A stretch of 64,000 nucleotides of DNA from Fragilariopsis cylindrus CCMP1102 (GCA_900095095.1 FMBT01000299.1:124001-188000), one strand, 5' to 3'. Shown: positions 11,454-23,722, numbered from the stretch's first letter. Notes: generated by a model not told the origin, from the sequence alone. Numbers and translations: made by a program.

Positions 11454-12875
11454 ATGATGGAAGTCAGATCCGAAGCTAGGACAATCGATCCAATCCTTAA
11501 CTTACCTGTTCATTCTTCGGTAAAATCGATTTGTTTTGTCTCACAAAAGAATCCTGATGATTTCTGTAAAGAATACGAAGGCAATAATGTCGATGACATT
11601 GATAGTAGCAGTAGTCAGAGTAGCGAAGATGACGACGAGGAAGATGACGATGACGATGAAATACGATTTCGTTCAAATATATTATTAAGCCAAAAGGGAA
11701 AAGATCCTGACTGTAATCGCAATAACAATTCACGACGCCGGGTCTCGTTGAATGGTAGATTTTTGGCTTCCTGTCATAGCGATGGTGAAGCGCTACTTTG
11801 GGATTTAAATAATCAAAAAACAATGACAACTATTTCATCTCCTCGTGGTGGACCTGGAATGACAATAAGAAGAACGGATGACCCCTCGAAAATCCTTTAT
11901 CAAACTCGTGATCCTAAAGGAATTGTTTCGCTCCATTCTATAGATCGATGTGTTGGGGCGGCATCGACGTCAAGATCAAATACTAATGCTACAACAACTC
12001 GTCAATACGAGACTTTCAGTCGAACCTTTTGTCAGGCTGCTCCTTGTTACGGAAACAAGAATTTGTTAGCTTTACCGTCCATTGATGATTCTACAGTAAT
12101 AGTGGTAGACGAAAGGGCTGGTTCTAATAATGTGGCAAAATACAATATTAAGGGCCATGGGATGCTGACTAGTCTAGCTCTATGTGATAGTGCCACTACA
12201 AATAATGCCAGTGGAAGGCCGGTCCTCGCGTGTGGAATGGAGAGTGGGACTGTAACTTTCTTTGATATTTCGGATGGTAGCTCATCGCAATCCTCTTCTG
12301 AAGCAGCTTCTTTCTCGTTGGGTAAGGAACCTATTCTTACTCTTGATCTAGTACCCTCTGGCGCATCAGCTGTAACACCGAACAATGCTATTCCTGGACC
12401 AGAAAATAATAGCATTCCTAGTGAAAGCATCTCGAATTCATTACTAGTAGCAGCTGGGATGGCCGGTGACGCGGAAGACATATCCCAATTGAGCAATAAC
12501 GAGGTGGGACGAGCAGCAATTTTCAAAACTGTATATTGTCACAATAATGATTATACAACACCAATATGGACCTTCAAACAACGTGCACGTCTTTCAACCT
12601 GTAGTGTTGATAATGACAACTTTCATGGGAAACCTGGTGTATCAATTTGTCGCTTTCGTCCACAAGATGGCCGTTTATTGGCAATTGGAGGATGGGATTA
12701 TCGAATCCGTCTATTTGAACGATCGAAAGGAAATGCCATGGCTGTATTGAAGGGAAATGGAGGAAGTATTGCCGATCTTGATTGGTCTCCAGATGCCTGT
12801 ACATCAGGACTTTTGGCAAGTGCAAGCGGAAATGATAAATCGATTGCGATATGGCAATGTTTTGCAAAAAGATGA
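11454..12875 (+). CDS. WD40-repeat protein, GNB1L / ASTRA-associated protein 1-like
   Basis: 473 aa, intronless. Two ATGs sit in tandem at 11454 and 11457. An N-terminal repeat (LNLPVHSSVKSICF) is interrupted by a Ser/acidic insertion near residues 50-70, then FLASCHSDGEALLWDL. The last repeats are the most telling: GVSICRFRPQDGRLLAIGGW, DYRIRLFERSKGNAMAVLKG and a final LLASASGNDKSIAIWQ. This C-terminal pair (RFRPDGxxLAxxGWDxRxRxF) is typical of GNB1L and fungal Asa1, which help assemble PIKK kinases through the TTT/ASTRA complexes. The link to ATM-type kinases is family knowledge; that this copy does so is inference. Other WD40 families remain possible. Confidence 0.6.
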   Translation: MMEVRSEARTIDPILNLPVHSSVKSICFVSQKNPDDFCKEYEGNNVDDIDSSSSQSSEDDDEEDDDDDEIRFRSNILLSQKGKDPDCNRNNNSRRRVSLNGRFLASCHSDGEALLWDLNNQKTMTTISSPRGGPGMTIRRTDDPSKILYQTRDPKGIVSLHSIDRCVGAASTSRSNTNATTTRQYETFSRTFCQAAPCYGNKNLLALPSIDDSTVIVVDERAGSNNVAKYNIKGHGMLTSLALCDSATTNNASGRPVLACGMESGTVTFFDISDGSSSQSSSEAASFSLGKEPILTLDLVPSGASAVTPNNAIPGPENNSIPSESISNSLLVAAGMAGDAEDISQLSNNEVGRAAIFKTVYCHNNDYTTPIWTFKQRARLSTCSVDNDNFHGKPGVSICRFRPQDGRLLAIGGWDYRIRLFERSKGNAMAVLKGNGGSIADLDWSPDACTSGLLASASGNDKSIAIWQCFAKR

Positions 12876-13002
12876 TCATATATATACTATATCCTATATC
12901 CTATACGATCGCGAGAGATTTAGGCGAAAAGAACAACTATTATTTTTTAATGGTATTCTTCTTCGTCAAAAAGAGCAGGTGGGTAACTTAGCTATGGTTA
13001 AC

Positions 13003-15298
13003 TTAGTTTATCCTATAGCCTTCGCATAGCCCTCCTTCTGCGTACGAACTATCGCCATTTCTAACAATCTGTATGACATATTGCAATGTCATCAGCAAGG
13101 CACACAGCATAATGACACTACCAGTACAATATGCAATAAAAGAATTTCTCTCGAAGTTTGCCGCTCCAGTCGGTGTCTGTCTCGCTCTTTGCATGATTCC
13201 CATACCAATCAGTGAGCCAATAAAACCAAGTACGAAGCAAACGACAGCGTAGTCCCACATAATTAAGTTAAAAACAGCAAAGGAGCTTGACGTCAGCAAT
13301 GTTGTAAAAAACACCATCGTTGATGAGGTTGCTATACAAATTGCGGGATGGACACCCATGGCCAACATTAATGGAACTGTAATCATTCCACCACCAACTA
13401 CGGACGGTAGGAATAACAAGAAAAATGTAAGCGTACAAGCATTATAATAAGGAGTAAACAATAAAGATAAAATATATTATTTATATGTATCACTTACTTC
13501 CAAACATACCAGCAAATAGACCTGCTAGAATAAAGGTGCATGGATAGACAACTGCTTTACGTTGATCCCACTTGATATCACCATGAACATAGTCAAAGCG
13601 AATGATTTCTTTTAGCTCGTGACGATTGACAAGGTAGGTCTGAAGAAATATAGTAAAAAATAAATAATACGCAATTTATTGAGAACCAAAATATGAATTA
13701 AAATGTATGAAAATTTCCAATATCAATTGCCACTAACGTGAATACTAGTACAGTACAAGTGCATAACAGAACGAACGTTAAAAACCTACCTGTGCTGCCC
13801 AAGCAGAGGAAACCAAAAAGGCTATCATGATAATATGTACTACCCAAAAGGCCACACTACCACATTGAATACCCCACGGACTTTTGAAAGCGCCTCCTCC
13901 AAGGGTAACGTTCAAAAACATAAGAACTGAAAATTTTGCAGTAAGTGCTAGAACTTTACTTCGTGGGGTGACCTTTTCCTGTTCGATTAGGTCTGATCGC
14001 AATGTGACAAAATCTGGATTGAGAATCAATATACGTTGTCTCTCATAAACATCCATCCGTGGAGAAACTGGAGTCGTATCGAAACTCTTTGTTTCAAACG
14101 TTTGGGTGCGAACTGGTGATGGGGGAATGTATGAATCGCCTCCCCTATTACTTTCTGGATCGACGCCAGGCAAGGCATCTGCACTCCACGCATGTTCAGA
14201 CATTCGAAATGCAGTCCGGAACGACGCAACTCTGCTCAGATAGTCGGATCTTGCCGATTTTAAGTGTTCAATATATCTCTTTTCTGCGTCGTACATTCGT
14301 TTTGCTTTTGCTAGTGTAGAATGAGCCACAATACTTAAAAGAAGAACTAGTAGGACCGAAAGGACCTTTCCTGATATTACACGATGCAGGATAGACCCGA
14401 ACACTGTACCGACCAGTACTAGAGGTTCCATAACAAGAATCAAATCCCAGTCAATAATTGGTCGGTCCGCGAGAGGATGACGTCGTCTTAAATTCAACAT
14501 TATACCAGCTAGGGATCCTCCCAAAACTGTGACAGAACCAAGTGGAATTGCTTGCTTTGGAGTTAATCCGGTTGCAATAATATAAATTGGAACAACAAGA
14601 CCCCCGCCACCTATCCCCCCTAGACTGCCTAGTGTGGCGCCCAAGGATGCTAACATAAATCCAATCACATCTCTCCGTGTCAATGGTAGAAGAGATGGAG
14701 GGATGGCGTCACCAACATATCTGTAGAAATCATCATCATCACCGACGTAATCATCCCAGTAGTCTGGATTCCTCCAGTAGTCATCGGCATTATCTCGACT
14801 ATCTGAGTCGCTACTAGATGATAAGTCCCGATGCTTATTTAAATCATCATCTTCATCATTATTGTCGTTATTGTTATTATCATTATTATTCCATTCCGTA
14901 AATTCGTTTATCTCTTCTTCATTCTCATTGTACTTATTTTTGTTAGAGAAAGCGTCCACATCGGGTGTGTGAAAGGCCACCTCCTCATGTGATGGATTGT
15001 TCCAAAAAACAATTTTATTTTTCCATGACGACGACGACGACGACGACGACGATGATGACTTAGAAAAATCTGATTTTGTATTTGACTGATGCGCTTCTGC
15101 TGTATTGGTATTGGTCTCAATTTTCCCCAATGCTAGACCTGGAACTACAAGAAGGAAAAGAGCTATCCGCATTCGATGCCATTTTTTAGAATTTTCTAAG
15201 GAATATGCATTATAATTGTACGTGGAGGTAGCGGTTGTTTGGCAGGAAGATGCACGACAACGTGAACTTTCCCGGGTCTTCTTTTTACGGAGCGGCAT
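13003..15298 (-). CDS. Sulfite exporter TauE/SafE family membrane protein
   Basis: Three exons: about 15298-13790, 13639-13498 and 13397-13003, giving about 681 aa. Splice signals are CAG|GTAGGT, TTCTTCAG|, AA|GTAAGT and CCGTAG|. The ATG at 15298 is chosen because upstream in-frame codons have only a TTG. An early hydrophobic stretch (residues about 45-60) may be a signal peptide or anchor, followed by Ser- and Asp/Asn-rich linkers. The transporter half shows both family repeats: GSLGGIGGGGLVVPIYI with GLTPKQAIPLGS, and, across the exon 2/3 junction, AGMFGIGGGMITVPLML with GVHPAICIATSS. TauE/SafE proteins are 7-9 span exporters of sulfite, sulfoacetate or related anions; the substrate here is unknown. 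The second half-repeat being rebuilt across the splice junction confirms the gene model. Confidence 0.9.
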
Positions 15299-15956
15299 TG
15301 TAATAGGGATATAATTAATCAATCAATAATCGATTAATGAAGAAAGGCTAATATGAAATGCGTATGGAAAAGAGGTCGCTTGCGTAGGAAGTAGTTGTTG
15401 TTCGTTCTTTAGACAGAATTATTGATCTTCCGAATTGATATTTGAACTGCACCATAACCATTCCAACAGAAATTCTGTGTAAAAAAATCTATTACCGTTA
15501 ATAATACCAGGATACCGTATATGTTCAATAAATACCGGTGGGAACGCTGTTAACAATTATTACTACCAATATATACCGGCATATCGTTATATTAGTACGC
15601 TTATTATTTCCGTTACAATACATGTACGCGCGAGGCAGCGCGGCGACTAATCTCAAAATCAGCGTGGATGGATTTTTTTAATTTATTTTTCGTGCAAATT
15701 TTTTATCCACGTATGAAAGAAAGATACATAGGCGAACTATAAATCCAAGATCTAGAAAGCCTTTAAGGTTCTCAATAATGTTGAAGAGCAAAAGTACCGA
15801 TGGAAGTCAATTAAATCAGAGTACATCATATTGTAACAACAACAACAATAGCAGGCATAGACATAATAGCAGCAAAAGAGACAAACGGTTTTCAGCAGTC
15901 ACTTCAGTACCAACCCAACCCAGATCTTATTATTACTATTATTATAATATCAAGAT
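15299..15956. other. Divergent intergenic region
   Basis: Lies between the TauE gene (minus) and the SAP-domain gene (plus). It is AT-rich. A short ATG frame at 15778-15960 with Asn and Tyr runs is present but has no clear link to the next gene except as a possible alternative 5' part. Confidence 0.4.
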
Positions 15957-18899
15957 ATGAGTAATATCAGAAATAATAATCCCTTTCCGGTGGCTATTAA
16001 AAAAGAAGAGGGAGTAGTGGACGAAGATGAAGACGATACTATCAGCAATAATAACAACAACAACACAACAAGCGTCAACGATGCGATGGTGGTGGCAACT
16101 TGACGAGAGGGCAGGGTCGGTACAAGTAAAACGCGAAGAAGAAGACAACAATAATAATAACGACACTGGTGGTAATACCACTGCTACTACTAATACTACT
16201 AATCCTACTATATCAACGACGTCATCATCAGGTAATAATAATAATATAATAATAATAATAATAATAACAACATGATGATGACGGACGAAGATAAAGATAA
16301 TATTACGAATAATAATGTGGTTACTACTAGTACTACTACTTCTATTACACGTACTGATATTGATACTGATACTGATAACAATGATAATAATAATGAAGCA
16401 GTAGAACAACAACCACCACCACCACCACCACCTCTTGCTTCTCATATTACAGTTAAGGAATGGATTAATGTAACAGATCTTTTATTTTCTACTTCTAGTA
16501 AAAATTATGATGTGAATATGAATGTTCTGGATGATTATGAAAATACCTTTATTAATAATATTTATATTTCATTAGAAAAAAAATTCCTATGTCCACTGAC
16601 AGATGAATTAAAGATAATTATTTGTAATCATATAAAAGTTTTAATTGCAAATAAAAATAATAACAATAGTAATAATAACAAGAGATGTCGCGATGATAAT
16701 GATAATGATGATGGACCACCTACTAAAAAAGCTGGTGGGACTAGTACTACGACAACAACAACAACTACGGATGATGATGATGATGATTCACCATCACTAC
16801 CATCACCTGAAGTAGCACAAGAACCTGCTATCGTTCCTCCGGTAAAAATAAAAAGATCTTCTAGTCGTCATCGACAAACAACGGATCGACTTGTCGATCA
16901 TGGTGGTACTACTACTTGTTATTCTAATGATTATTATTGTAATAATTATAATTATAATAATGGAGGGAAAACTAAACCTTCCACCAGTAATAATGACAAT
17001 GATGCTGCTGCTGCTGCTGCTACCCCCACCAGCAACGACGACGTTTTTAAAATGACGGTCAAAGAGCTTCAGAGTGAATGTAGAAAGCGAGCAATCCCAT
17101 GTTCCAGATTAAGGAAGTTGCCTTAGTTGAAACACTTCAAAGTAGAATGAATAGTACCGCCATCGGTGCTGATCCTGTTTCTTCTCCTTCTGTTGTTGTG
17201 TTGGTGTTGCTGCTGGTACCATCATCGCCGATGCCGCCACTGACGCCGACGGGGTAGGAAGATCCATCAATAATAAGAAGTTACCGCCATTGTCATCGTC
17301 GTCATCGTCGTCGAATAACCTAAGAAACGCAAGACAAGGAGAAGATAAAAGTAGTAATAATAATAATGATAGTCGCAAGAAAAAGAAAACTAAGCGAAGC
17401 GAAGCAGAACAAGATGATTGTTCTGTACTATCGACACCATATGAATTATCAAAACTACTATGTGAGATTGTTAATATCAAAACTACTACGAGTGGTGGTG
17501 ATGATAATGATGATGATGAAAGACATTACCATTCACGTGAAGATTCATTACGTACATTAAAGAAGCTTTATCGTTGGTCTTATAATGAAGGCAATGGGAA
17601 GTTTTTAAAGTGTTTTCATCGTTATGCAGGTATGTACAAATTATTAGATTTTATGTCTATTGTTTTGAATGATAATAATCACAATTAATCGCAGACGATG
17701 ATAATAATAATAATAATTTTAATATCGATAATTATATTGGTAATGTTGATATGGATAATAAAATCCTCATTGACAATATGAATTGTATTAAATACGTATC
17801 CGGTATTATTGGTTGTATTTGTTGCAAGGGTGATTGGGAAGACAACAGGGACATTGCAATCAAATTAGCATCAACATTACTTCATGATTATAATTGCGAT
17901 GATGATGATAATGAAGACGATGATCCTAATAATAATAATGATAGCGGTGATGGACTGGAAATTCTTTTACGTTTGAATCAACAATTCAACCCTACTCTTT
18001 TTAATTCTTATGGAAACGATAACGGCGATGGCGATATCGCCATCGAAATCGACAAAAACAACAACAACAACATTTCGTCATTAGAATTGAAGTCTATACA
18101 AGAAATTTGGAATGCATTACGGAATATGACATCATTTGATGATACCATTTTACTTTCTGAAAAACAGGCAGTGATGGTACTCGATTCAGGGATTCAAATG
18201 ATCGAAAAACTAACTAATATTACTACTACTAGTTGTTCTACAACAAGTACGGCTGCACATATTGCTGATAGCAGCAACAACAACAACAGCAGCAGCAATA
18301 TCTCGATTATGATATCAGGAATCTTATATCAAATTTTTGGTGCTTTTAAAAACATTATTCTTGATGATTTAATAACCAAAAAAGATTTCCGTAGATTGAA
18401 TGTTGTATCGAAATGTTTGCAAATTTTTCAACAACAAAGGACGGCAACGACAATGGAGAAGAAAAAGAAAAAGAAGAAAGGAAGTAGCAGCAATAAAGGT
18501 GTTGTCGATGACGCCATCTCATGGAATATATGCAGTGGTGATGAGGCATTAACAGAAGTTGCTTTAGATTTCCTTGATGGATGTCGTTTTAGAAAATTAC
18601 TGTCATCATCATCGTCAAAAAGTAGTAGTAATGATGATTATGAAACTATTCTACCGGTATGTGTAATTACACTTGATGAATTTGGTTCCACAAATTATAT
18701 TATTCGAAATGCTGTTATTGAATTACTAGAAGCAGCAATATCAAGCAAGGTACCTACAAGAAAAATTGAACTTGCAGGTGTGAAAGAATTTGACAAAGGT
18801 ATCATTCAAGTTCTATCCCATATTAGAACATCGGCAGATATCGATGTTGATGAGAAAGGAAGATTACGTAAACTTATTTTCAAAATTATGGGAGAATAA
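15957..18899 (+). CDS. Low-complexity protein with SAP-like DNA-binding motif; reading frame changes several times
   Basis: I do not recognise the family. Consecutive blocks in different frames look like one protein: an acidic and Asn/Thr-rich N-terminus (from the ATG at 15957), a helical block near 16440-16660, a SAP-like motif at about 17050-17150 (MTVKELQSECRKRAIP, continued in another frame by ALVETLQSRM), a Lys/Ser linker, then an armadillo-like all-helical C-terminus (17400-18899) ending MGE. At least five frame changes occur, mostly in trinucleotide repeats or short homopolymers, and the one inside the SAP motif is one base short. No GT-AG intron I could find repairs them. SAP motifs bind AT-rich DNA and chromatin; function here is inference. 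It may be a pseudogene or suffer assembly indels. The conserved-looking C-terminal frame (17751-18899) is intact. Confidence 0.45.
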
Positions 18900-19510
18900 T
18901 AATCTTTTAAATGATGAATACTGTACAGTAGTATTAATGAAGTAATTTGGCATTAAAGTCAGTTTTTGATAAGAAACTGACTTAACAAGTATTTAAACTA
19001 TATATTTTTTAACAAAAGCAGAGCATCCAAATATCTATAGAAAAAAGTAGTTTGTTAACACAGACATTAGATGTAATTCAGAAATCAAATTCTATTTTTT
19101 CTTTTACTACTCGTTGTCAATCTTGTCCTCTATTTTTTTTAAATGATCCACCCAAATTAGTAGAACATTTTGACAATAAATAGAGGGAAGTGTCACCGCT
19201 TTGGAAGTGGTTGATCAGCCAATGCATTACTCAAATACAATGTCAATTGAATATACACGGTACTAACACATTGTGTCAGTGTAGCTGCTGCCAGTCTTCT
19301 GAAGATATAATATGTGAAGGAAACAACTATGGTCTGGTGAATTTTTTCCTCTGATATTTGAATTTTGACCGGGGTTCTTCATTCTATACATTTGAATATG
19401 CCAAAAAAGGAAGAGGTACATCGCACCTCGTATCTTCTTCAAGCTTTCAAGAAGTTTACATTACCAAAATGAATGGGAGAAATATTATTATCGGTAAACA
19501 CACGGCAAAT
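18900..19510. other. Convergent 3' intergenic region
   Basis: Between the SAP gene (plus) and TRAPPC2 (minus). AT-rich; it contains only the hairpin noted at 18956-18983. No coding signal seen. Confidence 0.5.
18956..18983 (+). other. Perfect 10-bp inverted repeat in 3' flank
   Basis: AAGTCAGTTT, an 8-nt loop, then AAACTGACTT, starting 57 nt after the stop of the upstream gene. It could fold in the 3' UTR; a role in 3'-end formation or stability is only a guess. Confidence 0.5.
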
Positions 19511-19749
19511 CTATACAAGTCGTCTTGCTACATTTCGTACTCTTTTATCAAACTCTTTTGATGTGATGGGAGTATCATAACGGTAAAAGGGATTCATTGA
19601 TAGCTGGACATATAATTCATGAACTTCTTGAAAGAATATTTTTATGGTATCTTCACTCTTACCAGAATGAAGAAGTAAAAATTTAATGTTCCCGGCAGTC
19701 AAAAATGTAGATACGTATTGTTGATTAACCTTGGAAATATCAGAGTAAA

Positions 19750-19797
<48 letters not shown>

Positions 19798-20365
19798 AGA
19801 AGAAAAAAATGCGACAGTTGAGAAAAGAATGAAGAGAACCAAAGTCTCTAGTTCATATAAATTGAAAATTATTATTTTAGTCCTAAAAATGACTTGAATA
19901 TTACAGGGTGAACTAACCTTATCTACCACTTTTAGGTACATCTATTGATAGCGATCACAGGAATAGAAGAGAAAAAGGAACAAATTGGATCGTTGTGGGT
20001 GCGTTTTTGTCCCAAATGAAAATGGAAAGAAACCGATTCAAGATTCAAGGACGAAGAAAGGAAGAAAAAACATAAGCGCAAACGAAAGTTGAGTTCAATT
20101 TTTTTTTTTTTGCGAGATACAAGAACAGTGTATGGAGCACTTTCTCTGGTCGTCGTTCTACTTTAATTCAACAGCCACAACATACATTCTGAGATGACCA
20201 TGTCGCCCTATCCACTAAATCCAACGAGGAATGAACAACGAAATAGGATTGACGAGCAACTGATGTATCTGTGTTCCCAGAAATTCCTCTTTTGGTTATT
20301 TCTGCTTCGTATAGTGGCTCATTTTTTCCAACGATGAGAAACAATAACACTGGATTGGCTGCCAT
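19511..20365 (-). CDS. TRAPPC2: TRAPP complex subunit 2 (sedlin / Trs20)
   Basis: Three exons: 20365-20186 (60 codons), 19941-19918 (8 codons) and 19729-19511 (72 codons plus stop), giving 140 aa, exactly the length of human sedlin. Exon 1 starts MAANPVLLFLIVGKNEPLYE and contains FVVHSSLDLVDRATW. The tiny exon 2 encodes MYLKVVDK. Exon 3 carries VSTFLTAGNIKFLLLH, IKIFFQEVHELY and SMNPFYRYDTPI, all family hallmarks of this longin-fold protein. Splice sites are AAT|GTATGT, CAATAG|ATG, AAG|GTTAGT and CCAAG|GTT. Sedlin is a core subunit of TRAPP, a GEF and tether for Rab1/Ypt1 at the ER-Golgi interface. The gene is easily missed because no exon is long. It is head-to-head with the plastid gene at 20683. 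Confidence 0.93.
19748..19797. repeat. (GAAA)n microsatellite in TRAPPC2 intron 2
   Basis: About 12 uninterrupted GAAA units on the plus strand. On the transcribed (minus) strand it is TTTC, lengthening the pyrimidine tract just upstream of the exon 3 acceptor. Confidence 0.9.
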
Positions 20366-20682
20366 CGTTCTGTATTCTGATTCTGATTCTGGTGGTTGTT
20401 GTTGATGTTGTTGTTGTTGTGTTTGTTGTCGTCGTAGTGGGTTCCATCAATGCATGACATTGACGGAGAAGAAAAAAATTGTCGCGTCGGCGTCGCTTTG
20501 CTTGACTTCGAACTTTACGGTACAGTATTTCGTAGGATCCCTTTAAAGCTATTTCAGTACCTGTGCGATCGATTAGGATTCTTTATTGAACCATCAGACA
20601 TGAAAAAATGAAGAATGAATCACACAACTTTTTCCTCGGCAATTCAAGAAAAGGGTATTGATCAAGAAAGAAAGCTTTGAAG

Positions 20683-21537
20683 ATGATGAAAACGATTACA
20701 TCAATATTGATACTATTTGTATTTGTACAGGAAGGTCTCGGATTTACTACTAGCAGAAATATCGCTACTAGTAAAAATGGATTATCTGTTTCGAGACAGC
20801 TTTTCAACGATCCTTCTGCGTCGTCACAAACTACGTCTGCATTTGAAGAAACAGCCGATGAGGGTATTGTAATGAGCTCATTATCATCGGCAATTCAACG
20901 AAAAAATGGATTAGAACGTTTTTCTTTGCCATCTTTTGTTGGTTTCGTCACTGGAATCGCCAGCTATGCTGCTCAAGGAATAGCAGCTGATGATTATGAA
21001 GTAGTTGAGCTCCCACCACCGTAAGAAAAAATAATTAATTATGTTGTTTTGATGTGTATATATGCATGCATGCATATTATGCATGCAAGCATGAGATAGG
21101 TGTCAAAATCTAGTTATTGTCGTATTAACTCATATTTTGTTTTCGTTCGCTTATTTTAATAAACTTTTAACATCAACTATTCAATATAACCTACAGATTT
21201 GTTCCAGCAATTTTTGCTGTTGTTCTACTGGCAGGTGTCGGATTATTAACTTCAACTCTCGGTAATGTTATGGACGAAGGTAAGTTCTCTCTCTCTCTCT
21301 CGCTATTTTTGATTTTACCACAAACGATTTAAATTCTTCAAACGTCTTCACATCCTTTAACTCTGGACTCAATCGTTATTTTTCTTCTAATTTTTATCAT
21401 CTCTCCCTATTTCACTGGTTGAAACTTTCATGGTTGGTTCAACAACAACAGAGGCTCAACTTGGCCTACAAAGTGGAGCTCGTGCAAAGAAAGAAATCGA
21501 AAGGAGTAGATCGTCATACTTTGGAAAGCGAAAATAA
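20683..21537 (+). CDS. Small plastid-targeted single-span membrane protein, function unknown
   Basis: Three exons: 20683-21020, 21197-21279 and 21452-21537, about 168 aa. Junctions CC|GTAAG, CTACAG|, GAAG|GTAAG and CAACAG| keep frame. The ATG at 20683 opens a signal peptide (hydrophobic ILILFVFV) ending at GLG, followed by FTTSRN: Phe directly after the likely cleavage point is the diatom bipartite plastid signal. After a Ser-rich transit region and FVGFVTGIASYAAQG, exon 2 adds one strong membrane span (AIFAVVLLAGVGLLTS). The C-terminus is short and basic, ending SSYFGKRK. Size and topology resemble small thylakoid subunits, but I do not recognise the family. Confidence 0.8.
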
Positions 21538-21725
21538 ATATGAAATTTTAAACTTTGCGTGAATACGGTAGAAAAACAAAAACGAAGGAGAGAAATTGTA
21601 TTGTCTATTGCATATTGGATAGTCCTAGTATTCAATTATGAGCTATTGGTAGATACAGTTAGGACCTATTAATGTATAATATATAGAACAGGAAAGCCCT
21701 TTTCTTTAAAAGTCATGTTTGCAAA

Positions 21726-23365
21726 TTATTCATCAATATCAGTATTATTGATTTTCGTCAAATTATTTACCTCCTTGTGTAAGATAGTTTCGACATTTTT
21801 CATTGGAAGCCTTGCGGCTGAAACATCTGACCAACAAGCTTTTAGAACTTCTTTCAATTGTTGCGACCAAAATAAAAACAAACGAGGTCGATACTTCTTT
21901 AGATAAACCCGGTTTGAAATTTCACTCAGATTCCATCCTTGGAATACCTTTTCTAGACTCATTACCTCGTATAGTAGAATTGCGAACGAGTATACGTCAG
22001 CTTTAAGATTATACCGTTGTCCTAATCCAATTTCTGGTGCCATGCTGTTTGAATTATTTGTCAATGATTCGAAATTGAAAAAATCGTTGTAGTAAATGTT
22101 AGTATCAATAATTATTTCAGGAATGATTCAAGCATTCCATGGAATCTCATAGAATATAGCAAGACAAATAAATAGTATACTTACTATCGAACACTCCCTG
22201 TATTACCAGTCAAAAGAAATGTTTCATTTGCGTTATTGGCTGATGGAAGAACTTTTGCCAGACCGAAATCAATTAGTTTTACTTTTCCTTCTACACTTAT
22301 TCCAACATTGCCTATTTTAAGATCTCGATGAATTATATTCCGTTCGTGAATGTATGCCATAGCACTAGCCAAGTCAGCCATTGCCACTAATCGTTCACGT
22401 AGAACTGTAATTTTGTTGTCTCTTCTGCGTCCCAAAACGCCAAACCCGTTCTGAGAGACGGACGTCTTTTCTTTCCATTCTACCATTTTATATGTCAAAT
22501 CTCCATCCAATCGTTCAAGCATTAAGAATACAGAATCTCGTTTACCAGTACCAAAACCAACAACTCCCTGATCTGATCGTCCTCTAATAGAAACAATATG
22601 AGGACAATCCATCGAGGCGAGTAGAGTACCTTCTGTAATTAAATCAGCAGCTGCTGTCGCAAACAGAGAAGGCTTATATAATAAACTTTTACGCAATACC
22701 TTAATAACAAGCTCATCTGCATTATAATTTTTCTTTATTTTCTCTGCCTCTTCCGCTTGATCTTTAGTACATGCCTTTATACGGGAGGAGGAAGGCATGT
22801 GCTCCTGCTGCCGAAAACAACGAATTTCGTATATATCAGCGAAATTACCACTTGCTATCCTATCTCCAATTATAATTTCAGAATTTTTAAAACGACCCAA
22901 CTTTTTTTCAAATACTGTCAATAATTCACAAAAATTGTGTTGTTGCTCATTATTATTATTATTTTCATTGCTTGTGCTTGTATTCGAATTCGAATTTGAA
23001 TTCCCAGCTTCGCAAATTCGGTCTTTTAGACTTTCATAACTATGATCGATCACATGGTTTAAATTAGCATTTGATAAGGTTCGATCTCGTTTAGTGATTT
23101 CTTGCCATGTCTCATCATCTTGAACCTCTGGTAATAAATTACTACAACCTTCGCTATCGCTATCGTTATCCTCTGACATTAATGGCAATGATGCAATTTC
23201 ATGATCATTATCATCGTTGTCCCTATTATTATCATTATTATTATTATTATTATCACAACCTTCATCAACAATGTCAGTGTCAGTGTCGTTGTCGTTGTTG
23301 TCCTCCTCCTTTACCTCGGCATTTTCGCCCTCTGCATTTTCCGGAACTTTTTCCTCTGCTGTCAT
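21726..23365 (-). CDS. Serine/threonine protein kinase with long acidic N-terminus
   Basis: Two exons, 23365-22185 and 22044-21726, 499 aa. The junction CGATA|GTAAGT ... AAACAG|C rebuilds the RYMAPE activation-loop motif. The start is the ATG at 23365 (MTAEEK); the frame upstream has no ATG. Residues 1-160 are Glu/Asp/Asn-rich. The kinase has a glycine loop (GDRIASGNFADIYE, near 165), the VIK lysine near 225, HRDLKIGNVG near 340, DFGLA near 365 and APE in exon 2, so all catalytic residues are present. The second Gly of the usual GxGxxG loop is replaced (IASGNF retains the core). The lobe is of tyrosine-kinase-like type (KADVYSFAILLYEV). Substrate unknown. It shares a 357-bp divergent promoter with the NSUN gene. 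Confidence 0.88.
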
Positions 23366-23722
23366 TTCGAATTTAATACTCTTACTGCTAGCATGTTCCA
23401 CATCTTGATACTCGTAGAGAATTATTTGTTGTCGCCGTATCAATGTGATTATTCTATTTTTTTATTGAAGACAAATGATCGTTTTAGAATTCGAAAATTG
23501 AAAATTTGAAAATATAAAATGTCTCACAAAAATAACGGTATGTACGGTCTGTACGTCATCAGTGACTAGAGGTGCACGATTGGATATGACATGATTTTGA
23601 TTTTCCGAATTTGTTCAATTCAGAGTGTTTTTAAGTTTTGTTACAATTCATAATTGTTTTACCCTCCATATTTATTAATAATAAGTTGATTTAGATTTTT
23701 ATGTGGACGGTAGATACGTACA
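23366..23722. promoter_or_regulatory. Probable shared divergent promoter (kinase / NSUN)
   Basis: 357 bp between two divergent ATGs, AT-rich. I see no confident TATA box or other motif; the promoter role is inferred from orientation alone. Confidence 0.35.

Noticed and set aside
15778-15960. 60-codon ATG frame with Asn and Tyr runs
   Set aside because: Repeat-derived, no domain, and a better start for the following gene lies at 15957; kept only as a possible alternative 5' end.
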